A stretch of 13,778 nucleotides of DNA, from assembly GCA_021151805.1 (NCBI GenBank), contig JAGKWN010000107.1, forward strand, positions 1 through 13,778, in the 5' to 3' direction. The DNA is from Cytophagaceae bacterium (GTDB taxonomy: Bacteria > Bacteroidota > Bacteroidia > Cytophagales > Cytophagaceae). Positions within the stretch are counted from its first letter, which is position 1; every line of letters begins with the position of its first letter. Positions 6,712 to 13,778 of the stretch are shown here, piece by piece. Made by a program: the position numbers and the translations under genes. Under the pieces are notes generated by a model. That model had not been told where the DNA came from. It did no database searches and worked only from the letters and a program-made list of their open reading frames with translations.

Positions 6712-9700
6712 ATGAGATTTTTAACATTAACCATTTTATCATTCTTTACACTTACTCTTGCAATGGCACAAACTGATGGTATGCAGCAACGCTGGGAAAA
6801 AATTGATTCTTACTTAAATCAATCGCTGCCTAAATCTGCTTTAACAGATCTGGAAAAAATTTATAAGGAATCTAAAGAAAAGAATGATGCAGACAACCAG
6901 ATCAAAGCACTGATCTATATGATGCGCTGCACAGACATGACCGAAGAAGATGCCTTTGAAAAAGATATTGCCTTTGTACGTAAAGAAGTAACGACAGCTG
7001 TATTTCCGGTAAATGCCATGCTGCACTCTATGCTGGGTGAAATGTACTGGCAATATTTTCAACGCCGCAGGTACAATTCTGACATCAGTGCATCTACGAA
7101 CATTGATGACGCTGATATTCAAACCTGGGATCAGAAAACAATCCTGCAAGCCTCTATCCATGAGTATTACGCTTCCTTGAAAGATAAAGAAAAGCTCTTG
7201 ACTTATTCATCCGATAATTTCAAGCATGTTATTTATTCAAGCCCTTATCATACATATACTGCAAACCTATATGACTTCCTGGGAAGAAGAGCATTACTCT
7301 TTTTTCAATCTGCAGAAGCAGGCATTAGCAGACCCGCTGAACAATTCAGTCTGAATAATACAGCTTATTTTTCTCTTTCTGCTGAATTCGTAACACTGCC
7401 GATCGAAAGCAAAGATACGTTGAGCACACAACTCTATGCCATGAAGCTGATTCAGGACCTTGAAAAAATACACCTGAAAGATACAGATCCAAGTATTCTC
7501 ACAGATCTTGTACTGACACGCATCGCATTTGTTGCAGCCAATTCCGGACTTTCCAATACCGATGAACTTCGCCTGAATACTTTATCAAAACTGGAACAAT
7601 CCTGTCTGAAATATCCGGTTTCAACGGAGGTAAGCTATGCCATGGCTGCTATCTGGCGCGACCGTGCCTCAAACATGACAGGCTTTAAAAACAGTCCGGC
7701 TTATCCCGATGCAAACCTGACAGCCATACAGATTTGCGATGCTGCCATCAAGCGTTTCCCGAATTCTTTGGGGGCACAAAATTGTGTAAGCTTAAAATCG
7801 AATCTCTACAGTCCTTCAATAGCCTTGATTATAGAGGAAGTTCAAATTCCGCAGACCTCATTCCGTATTCACGTTGCCTACAACAACGTTAAAACAGTCT
7901 ACATGCGTGCCATCCGTTTAAATGTAGCGGAAGCAGAAAAACTTAAAACTGATCTGCAATACGATTACGATGCCGACAGGTTTGATCATTTTAAAACCTA
8001 TCTTGAACGCTTGCCAACGAAAAAATGGTCGGCCGATCTTATACAAGACCCTCAGTTGCGCGAACACAGCACAGAGCTTGTTGCTGAAGCCCTACCCGAA
8101 GGTATTTATTTACTGATTGCTACGGATGTTGCAAAGATTGAAAAAGATAAAGCTTTTTTTGCATACGCATTTACAACGGTTTCCAACATCTCTTATGTTT
8201 CCCGCATTAAAGAAGGGAAAGCACAGGTGTATGTATTGGAAAGAAACACCGGTAAGCCAATCAAAGATGCGCAGGTAAATGCATTCATCAGTGACTACGA
8301 TTACCAAACCAAAAAAAACCGTAAAAAAGTTATAGGCACTTACACAACTGATGTAAATGGTTATGTAGAAGTTTCCGGACAAAAAAACAGCTATTCAAAT
8401 TATGTGCGACTGGACATCAGTACCAAAAACGATCGTTTGATCAACGATAACCGAAACTCATACGGATTTTATCTATATTCTGATGAGCGTAATTATACGC
8501 CTACAGAAATTCAGCCTGCAACCCTACTCCTTTTCACAGACCGCTCTATATACAGGCCGGGACAACCTGTTTACTTCAAAGGTATTTTGTACAATGGAGA
8601 AAAAAAGAACAACTTTTCGGTTGTTAAGAATTATCCGCTAACAATCTCTTTCTACGATGCAAACGGAAAAGAAACATCGTCACTGGAATTGACCACCAAT
8701 GAATTCGGCTCTGTGCAGGGATCTTTCACGGCACCAATGGGCTCATTGACCGGACAAATGAGCATTGGGAATTATATGGAGCGAACCTACTTCAACGTAG
8801 AAGAATACAAGCGTCCGAAATTTGAAGTAAAAATACAGCCGCTTATCGGCCAGTTCAAGCTCAATCAGGAAATTCACGTAAAAGCTGAAGCCAAAGCCTT
8901 TGCAGGGAATGCAATTGATGGCGCACAGGTAAACTACCGTGTTGTACGCCAGATACAGTTGCCTTATTGGTATGCTAAATACTGGAGTAATATCAATACA
9001 GCTGAAACCGTAATAACTACCGGCACAACAGAGACCGATGTTAACGGAATGTTCAATATTAACTTTCAGGCCCTGCCCGATGCTTCTGTTTCTGCAGAAA
9101 GCAAATCAACATTCTCTTACACGATCTATGCCGACGTGATCGATATCAGTGGTGAAACCCACAGCGATCAATATACCATTGCCATTGGCTATTCTTCATT
9201 GATCCTGGATATACAGACACCAGCAGTGGTTGAAAAAGGAAAGCCTGCTTCTATTACAGTATCAGCAACCAATCAAACCGGCGAACCGGAATCTGCAAAC
9301 GTCCGCATTAAAGTATTCAAGTTGCAGGCTCCTGAAAAAGCCTTACGCCAGAGACTTTGGGAAGCACCGGATAAACCACTGCTCAGCGAAGAAGCATTCC
9401 ATAAGTTATTTCCTGAAGATGAATATGCGAATGAAACAGCCGTTGAAAATTTTCCGCAGAAATTAATTTCCGAAGCTACAATCAAAACAGATTCGGGCAG
9501 AACAGCCGCATGGAACATCCCCGATAGTTGGGAAAGCGGACAATACCTGATACTGGCAACAGCGCCGGATAAAGACGGCGTGGAGAGTGAAACACAATTC
9601 ATTTTTCAGAAAACGGATCCTGCAAGCAACAAATTAGCTGTTGCTTTCCCGCTGTTTGCAAGGGTTACGAAAATATCCTTTCAACCGAATGAAAAAGCAA

Positions 9701-12700
9701 TCTTTGAGATCGGTTCATCTTTCTCTGATGTGCATGTACTCTGCGAGATTGAACGCAACGGAACCGTTATCCGAAAAGAATTCATTTCACTTAAAAATGA
9801 AACCAAAAGAATAGAACAACTGCTCACCGAAGAAGACCGCGGCGGATTAAGTGTACATTATATCTTTGTTCACAACAGCCGAGTATACGGAGGTACAGAA
9901 GACATCTTCATACCTTTCACAAACAAAGAGCTGGACATCCATTGGGAAACATTCCGCAGCAAACTGCTGCCGGGACAGGCAGAACAATGGAAATTGATCA
10001 TCAAGAAAAGTAACGGAGAAAAAGCAGCCGCTGAATTTCTGGCTACCATGTATGACGCCTCTTTAGATGTTTTCATTAAACACAACTGGTTCATGAATCT
10101 GTATCAGTCTAATTACTCCAGACTAAGCTGGATGAATAACAACGAGGGCTTTGGCACAGAAGGTTTTGAAGTATGGAACAACCACCGATCTGAAAAATAC
10201 ATCTCACAGAAATATTACGATCATTTCAACTGGTTCGGTTATTCCTTCGGTTATTATTATGGCAGCTATGCCAATGGTGGATTAAGACAGAAAAAAATGG
10301 AATTATCACGCAGCTCTGTCGGTGCTGTGTCTGAGGAAGTAGTTGCTTTGGATATGGCAGCCGCTCCTGCGGCGTCCATGCAAACTGAAGGAACATTTAA
10401 GGAGTCAAGCTTTGCATTGAATGTAAACGCAAAGCCTTTTGGACAAGCATCCTCTTCTCCAAAAGAAGAGCAGACTGAACAGCCTGCCATCCGCAAGGAT
10501 TTCCGTGAAACAGCATTCTTCTTCCCCGATCTGAAAACCGATGCAGAAGGAAATATTGTATTGAACTTTACCGTACCCGAAGCATTGACCCGCTGGAAGA
10601 TGATGGGACTTGCGCATACCAAAGACCTGAGCTATGGCTTAACACAGCAGGAAGTAGTTACACAGAAAGAGCTTATGGTTGTACCTAATGCTCCGCGTTT
10701 CTTACGCGAAGGCGATCAGTTGGTATTATCTGCAAAAGTAACCAACCTGAGCGGAGGTCCGCTAACCGGCACTGTAACGCTGCAACTGTTTGATGCCGCT
10801 ACCATGCAGCCGATTGATAAAGAGCTGGGGAATACAGAGCCATTAAAACCATTCGGCAATACAAACACTCCAAGCGAAGTTAAAAACTGGTCGATCAAAG
10901 TGCCGGGCAACTTCCAGGCAATTGTTTACCGCATTGTTGCAACAGCTGGTAAACACAGCGATGGGGAAGAAAATGTAATTCCTGTATTTCCAAACAGAAT
11001 GCTGGTAACAGAAAGTATTCCAATGGTTGTAACAAAAGGCCAAACCAAAACATACAACCTGGAGAAACTTGCCAGCCACTCGTCCCCTACGTTGGTTAAT
11101 CACAGACTCACATTAGAGCTTACTCCGAATCCTGTTTGGTATGCGGTACAAGCGTTACCTTATTTAGCGGAATATCCATACGAATGTGCGGAGCAGACAT
11201 TCAGCCGCTATTATGCAAATTCGCTTGCAGGCTTTGTAGCCAATAGCAGTCCGGAGATTAAGCGTATGTTTGAGTTATGGAAGAATCTGGAGCCGGATGC
11301 TTTGCTTTCAAATCTTGAAAAAAATCAGGACTTGAAAATGCTGTTGCTGGAGCAAACACCATGGCTGCGTGCCGCAGAAAGTGAGACCGAACAAAAGAGA
11401 CGCATCGGTTTGCTATTCGACCTGGCCCGCATGAACAGTGAGCTTGAACGTGCCATCGGCAAGCTTGAACAAATGCAGTTACCGAATGGGGCGTTCCCTT
11501 GGTTCACCGGTATGCGTGAAGATCGCTACATCACACAACATATCCTGATTGGTTTAGGACACCTGAAGCATTTAGGTGTACAACAGCGTCATGAAGGTGA
11601 AATTAACGACATCACACGTAAAGCACTTCAATACAGTGAGGAACGATTACTGAGAGACTATCAGGAATTATTGAGACGTGCAAAAGTTGATAAGCTGAAG
11701 CTTGAAGAAGTACGCCCGTCTTCCCTTGAAGTACACTACCTGTATGGAAGAAGCTTCTTTGAAACCAAAGCCGAAGGCGAACTTGCGACAGCTGTACAGT
11801 TTTACAAAAACCAATCGCGAAAATACTGGACAGAATATGCACTCTATGAACAGGCGTTGATCGGACTTACTGCTTATCGTGATGGTAACACACAGTTGTC
11901 TGAGCTGATGCACAAATCATTTAAAGAGCGTGCCATTGTAACAGAAGACAAAGGTATGTACTGGAAAACCAATCCAGGCTATTACTGGTACGAAGCACCG
12001 ATCGAGCGCCAGGCAATGCTTGTCGAATTCTTTGCAGAAGCTGCAAAAGATAATGCCTCTGTAGACAAAATGCGTTTCTGGCTGCTGACACAAAAACAAA
12101 CCACGCATTGGAAAACTACTAAAGCCACTACAGAAGCCTGCTACGCTTTATTACTGAATGGTACTTCATGGTTGGCTGTTGATAACACACTAAGTGTGGA
12201 GGTGGCACATAAGAAAGTAGACTTCCCGAAAAACGACATCAATCCTACCCTTACGAAAGTATGGGAAAAGAATGAGATCAAACCGGAAATGTCTAAGGTA
12301 ACGTTGAGCAAACAAGGCGAAGGGGTTGCCTGGGGAGCTTTGCACTGGCAGTATTATGAAGATCTTGATAAAATCACGACACATAAAAACGACCAGATCC
12401 AATTAACCAAAGAACTGATGCTGGAAGTACAAACTCCGGGTGGTGCTGTGCTTACTCCTGTAACCGCGGCAACCAATCTGAAAGCCGGAGATCTGGTAAA
12501 AGTAAAACTGGTGATCCGTTCAGACCGCGACCTGGAATATGTACACGTGCAGGATATGCGTGCCGCTGGCTTCGAACCGTTGAATGTATTGTCTGGTGCT
12601 AAATGGAACAACAGTTTCGGTTACTATGAAAGCACACGCGATGCATCAACTGATTTCTTCATTGGTTTCCTGCCAAGAGGTACCTATGTATTTGAATATA

Positions 12701-12813
12701 GCTTACGCGTAAACAATGCCGGTAATTTCTCTAATGGAATCACCAACATTCAATGCATGTACGCACCAGAATTCAATGCGCACTCACAAGGTATACGGGT
12801 TGAGATCAAGTAA
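6712..12813 (+). CDS. Large alpha-2-macroglobulin family protein with thioester
   Basis: With the ATG at 6712 the product has 2033 residues and opens with a clean signal peptide (MRF, hydrophobic core, AMA cleaved before Gln). An upstream in-frame ATG at 6640 would bury that signal behind 24 residues, so I reject it. There is no lipobox Cys, so the protein should be soluble in the periplasm or secreted. An alpha-helical, TPR-like region fills about 21-360. Macroglobulin-type beta domains follow, with the MG2 signature TDRSIYRPGQ at 609-618. A low-complexity stretch at about 1174-1263, first Tyr/Gly-rich and then Ala/Ser/Glu-rich, is the probable bait region. It leads into the A2M-domain entry RETAFFFPDL (1265-1274). 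The thioester motif CAEQ is at Cys1492-Gln1495 in an alpha-toroid region. The family traps proteases: bait cleavage exposes the thioester, which binds the attacker covalently. No pbpC neighbour is present. CATTTTTG at 6615-6622 is a weak -7 candidate. Confidence 0.93.
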   Translation: MRFLTLTILSFFTLTLAMAQTDGMQQRWEKIDSYLNQSLPKSALTDLEKIYKESKEKNDADNQIKALIYMMRCTDMTEEDAFEKDIAFVRKEVTTAVFPVNAMLHSMLGEMYWQYFQRRRYNSDISASTNIDDADIQTWDQKTILQASIHEYYASLKDKEKLLTYSSDNFKHVIYSSPYHTYTANLYDFLGRRALLFFQSAEAGISRPAEQFSLNNTAYFSLSAEFVTLPIESKDTLSTQLYAMKLIQDLEKIHLKDTDPSILTDLVLTRIAFVAANSGLSNTDELRLNTLSKLEQSCLKYPVSTEVSYAMAAIWRDRASNMTGFKNSPAYPDANLTAIQICDAAIKRFPNSLGAQNCVSLKSNLYSPSIALIIEEVQIPQTSFRIHVAYNNVKTVYMRAIRLNVAEAEKLKTDLQYDYDADRFDHFKTYLERLPTKKWSADLIQDPQLREHSTELVAEALPEGIYLLIATDVAKIEKDKAFFAYAFTTVSNISYVSRIKEGKAQVYVLERNTGKPIKDAQVNAFISDYDYQTKKNRKKVIGTYTTDVNGYVEVSGQKNSYSNYVRLDISTKNDRLINDNRNSYGFYLYSDERNYTPTEIQPATLLLFTDRSIYRPGQPVYFKGILYNGEKKNNFSVVKNYPLTISFYDANGKETSSLELTTNEFGSVQGSFTAPMGSLTGQMSIGNYMERTYFNVEEYKRPKFEVKIQPLIGQFKLNQEIHVKAEAKAFAGNAIDGAQVNYRVVRQIQLPYWYAKYWSNINTAETVITTGTTETDVNGMFNINFQALPDASVSAESKSTFSYTIYADVIDISGETHSDQYTIAIGYSSLILDIQTPAVVEKGKPASITVSATNQTGEPESANVRIKVFKLQAPEKALRQRLWEAPDKPLLSEEAFHKLFPEDEYANETAVENFPQKLISEATIKTDSGRTAAWNIPDSWESGQYLILATAPDKDGVESETQFIFQKTDPASNKLAVAFPLFARVTKISFQPNEKAIFEIGSSFSDVHVLCEIERNGTVIRKEFISLKNETKRIEQLLTEEDRGGLSVHYIFVHNSRVYGGTEDIFIPFTNKELDIHWETFRSKLLPGQAEQWKLIIKKSNGEKAAAEFLATMYDASLDVFIKHNWFMNLYQSNYSRLSWMNNNEGFGTEGFEVWNNHRSEKYISQKYYDHFNWFGYSFGYYYGSYANGGLRQKKMELSRSSVGAVSEEVVALDMAAAPAASMQTEGTFKESSFALNVNAKPFGQASSSPKEEQTEQPAIRKDFRETAFFFPDLKTDAEGNIVLNFTVPEALTRWKMMGLAHTKDLSYGLTQQEVVTQKELMVVPNAPRFLREGDQLVLSAKVTNLSGGPLTGTVTLQLFDAATMQPIDKELGNTEPLKPFGNTNTPSEVKNWSIKVPGNFQAIVYRIVATAGKHSDGEENVIPVFPNRMLVTESIPMVVTKGQTKTYNLEKLASHSSPTLVNHRLTLELTPNPVWYAVQALPYLAEYPYECAEQTFSRYYANSLAGFVANSSPEIKRMFELWKNLEPDALLSNLEKNQDLKMLLLEQTPWLRAAESETEQKRRIGLLFDLARMNSELERAIGKLEQMQLPNGAFPWFTGMREDRYITQHILIGLGHLKHLGVQQRHEGEINDITRKALQYSEERLLRDYQELLRRAKVDKLKLEEVRPSSLEVHYLYGRSFFETKAEGELATAVQFYKNQSRKYWTEYALYEQALIGLTAYRDGNTQLSELMHKSFKERAIVTEDKGMYWKTNPGYYWYEAPIERQAMLVEFFAEAAKDNASVDKMRFWLLTQKQTTHWKTTKATTEACYALLLNGTSWLAVDNTLSVEVAHKKVDFPKNDINPTLTKVWEKNEIKPEMSKVTLSKQGEGVAWGALHWQYYEDLDKITTHKNDQIQLTKELMLEVQTPGGAVLTPVTAATNLKAGDLVKVKLVIRSDRDLEYVHVQDMRAAGFEPLNVLSGAKWNNSFGYYESTRDASTDFFIGFLPRGTYVFEYSLRVNNAGNFSNGITNIQCMYAPEFNAHSQGIRVEIK

Positions 12814-12827
12814 TGAATTAGCATGAT

Positions 12828-12864
12828 CTCTTTGCGAAATATTTGTATCCCTTGCGGTTAAAAT
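12828..12864. repeat. Degenerate CTTTGCG-type intergenic repeat
   Basis: Shortly after the macroglobulin stop, CTCTTTGCGAAAT is followed by ATTTGTATC and CCTTGCGGTTAAAA. These are roughly 10-base imperfect repeats around a TTTGCG/CTTGCGG core. I recall CTTTGCG...CTTTGCGGTTAAA phrases in intergenic DNA of other Bacteroidota, so this may be a degenerate member of a dispersed family. Only one copy is visible in this window. Confidence 0.4.
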
Positions 12865-12903
12865 GTTACTTCTTACTTAATCGCAAACAGTTCAAAGTAT
12901 AAT

Positions 12904-12946
12904 AAAAAAGAGGGGTGAAATCACTATGACTTCACCCCTCTTTTTT
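12904..12946. terminator. Bidirectional terminator between convergent genes
   Basis: A perfect 16-bp stem, AAAAAAGAGGGGTGAA at 12904-12919 with TTCACCCCTCTTTTTT at 12931-12946, closes an 11-base loop. The six A on the left and six T on the right give a U tract on either strand. It therefore should end both the macroglobulin transcript (+) and the lpxA-efp transcript (-), whose last stop codon is 17 bases away. Confidence 0.93.
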
Positions 12947-12962
12947 ATTAATATATTCAATA

Positions 12963-13526
12963 TTATTTCACACGCTCCACGTATTCACCGGTCTCCGTAT
13001 TGATTCGGAGTTTGTCGCCAACCTCTACAAACAAAGGAACCTGAATATTGATACCACCTTCCACTTCTGCAGGTTTCAATGATTTCGAAGTTGAGTCGCC
13101 TTTGATACCGTTCTCTGTATACGTTACAACCAATTCAACATGTTTTGGAAGTAAGCCATCCAACGGCTGCTCGTCATCGTCAAAGCGGATCGATAGAATC
13201 ATCTCTTCTTTAATGAATTTGATCGCATCACCAAAAGCTACTTTAGGAACAGAAATCTGTTCAAATGTTTCCTGGTTCATGCAAACCAATGAATCACCTT
13301 CTTCATACAGATACTGCATTTCAACAATTGTTACACGAACAATATCTACCTTTTCGCCGGATCTGAAACGCACTTCACTTTGCTTACCCGTTTTCACGTT
13401 GCGGCATTTTAATGAATAAATTGCATTGCCTTTTCCGGGCGTAATATGATCGTAACTTAATACAGTTAGTAATTCGCCATCCTGCTTGAAAAAACATCCT
13501 CTGGAGATATCTGATGTAGTTGCCAT
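12963..13526 (-). CDS. efp: Translation elongation factor P (EF-P)
   Basis: The 187-residue product matches EF-P over its full length. EF-P binds between the P and E sites of stalled ribosomes and speeds peptide bonds at consecutive prolines. The N-terminal KOW-like domain (about 1-63) carries the loop PGKGNA, with Lys32 at the tip position that is beta-lysylated in E. coli (Lys34 there) and reaches toward the P-site tRNA. Two OB domains follow, at about 67-127 and 131-187. The last contains GDSTSKSLKPAEVEGG and the conserved end VGDKLRINTETGEYVERVK. No EpmA/EpmB-type modification gene is visible here, so the state of Lys32 is unknown. The ATG lies 45 bases after the lpxA stop, on the same strand and without a clear Shine-Dalgarno sequence, so the two are probably co-transcribed. 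The shared terminator is 17 bases downstream. Confidence 0.97.
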   Translation of the reverse strand: MATTSDISRGCFFKQDGELLTVLSYDHITPGKGNAIYSLKCRNVKTGKQSEVRFRSGEKVDIVRVTIVEMQYLYEEGDSLVCMNQETFEQISVPKVAFGDAIKFIKEEMILSIRFDDDEQPLDGLLPKHVELVVTYTENGIKGDSTSKSLKPAEVEGGINIQVPLFVEVGDKLRINTETGEYVERVK

Positions 13527-13571
13527 TTCTTAAGTGTTATATTTGTTTATTAATGCATTTGTTGTTAACCG

Positions 13572-13778
13572 TTACAGGCTGCCTGTATAGCCTTTCATAA
13601 TACCCCTGGAAGAATTACGCACTGCCATAATAATTTCGTCGCGCTCTGGAGTAGCCTCCATCTCCGCCTCTATCATTTCTATAGCTTGGGTAGTGTTGTA
13701 GTTTTTTTGGTAAAGGAAACGGTAAATATTCTGTATTTCCGTAATTTTCTCTGGAGTAAAACCTCTCCTTCTTAAACC
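13572..13778 (-). CDS. lpxA: UDP-N-acetylglucosamine acyltransferase, C-terminal end only
   Basis: The gene runs off the right edge. The visible 68 codons, read leftward from 13778 to the TAA at 13574-13572, start with GLRRRGFTPEKI and continue with IYRFLYQKN, AIEMIEAEMEATPERDEII and a closing RNSSRGIMKGYTG. This matches the helical C-terminal domain of LpxA, where GLRRRGF and the final S-RGI-G segments are conserved. LpxA transfers a 3-hydroxyacyl chain from ACP to UDP-GlcNAc, the first step of lipid A synthesis, in the cytoplasm. The left-handed beta-helix catalytic domain lies outside the window. Placement directly upstream of efp fits the gene order I recall for many Bacteroidota. Confidence 0.9.
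   Translation of the reverse strand, partial: GLRRRGFTPEKITEIQNIYRFLYQKNYNTTQAIEMIEAEMEATPERDEIIMAVRNSSRGIMKGYTGSL

Noticed and set aside
8311..8318. Run of eight A inside the macroglobulin gene, a possible phase-variation tract
   Set aside because: The frame is intact on both sides, the run encodes Lys residues in a Lys-rich stretch, and A-rich codons are normal in this gene.
10266..10622. 118-codon open frame on the minus strand within the macroglobulin gene
   Set aside because: It lies wholly antisense to well-conserved coding sequence and its translation shows no recognisable domain or export signal; it is a shadow of the sense codons.
13048..13419. 123-codon open frame on the plus strand opposite efp
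   Set aside because: It is fully antisense to a confidently identified EF-P gene and has Ser/Thr-rich shadow composition with no motif.
1..13778. Defence island, CRISPR array, prophage, insertion sequence or secretion system
   Set aside because: I found no transposase, integrase, nuclease, toxin-antitoxin pair, spaced direct-repeat array, or tRNA-like fold; every large frame is assigned to an ordinary family or a conserved-hypothetical type.

Overview
The window reads as chromosomal DNA of a member of the Bacteroidota, most likely a Cytophaga-like gliding bacterium. Several things point there: A+T-rich intergenic DNA, almost no Shine-Dalgarno sequences before the genes, Sec signal peptides ending in SYS-Q, AMA-Q or NA-Q, a very large alpha-2-macroglobulin with MG2 and thioester regions, and the adjacent lpxA-efp pair typical of this phylum. 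The genus is inferred from remembered protein styles, not from a search.

Layout. Positions 49-2143 hold three same-strand genes: a secreted TPR protein, a small secreted protein of unknown function starting 11 bases after the TPR gene's stop, and a PhnB-like VOC-fold protein, closed by a hairpin at 2174-2210. Next come an inverted repeat and a TTG-started HrpB-type DExH helicase (2260-4413). A degenerate short repeat follows, then a secreted DUF3298-like protein (4502-5662), a cytoplasmic FrnE/DsbA-type dithiol oxidoreductase (5711-6436) with a clear terminator, and a 2033-residue alpha-2-macroglobulin family protein (6712-12813). On the opposite strand, lpxA (3' end only) is followed by efp (elongation factor P). 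The convergent efp and macroglobulin genes share a 16-bp perfect-stem terminator that should work in both directions.

How the genes relate. Four of the eight genes encode exported proteins with no obvious shared pathway. The macroglobulin probably traps proteases through its bait region and CAEQ thioester. lpxA (lipid A synthesis) and efp (translation through polyproline) are housekeeping genes. The window looks like ordinary core and conserved-hypothetical chromosome. I see no mobile element, CRISPR array, tRNA, rRNA, toxin-antitoxin pair or defence cluster, and no convincing undescribed multi-gene system. The most useful leads are the soluble thioester macroglobulin without a visible pbpC partner, the uncharacterised secreted pair at the left end, the inverted repeat touching the hrpB start, and two degenerate intergenic repeats that may be genome-wide families.
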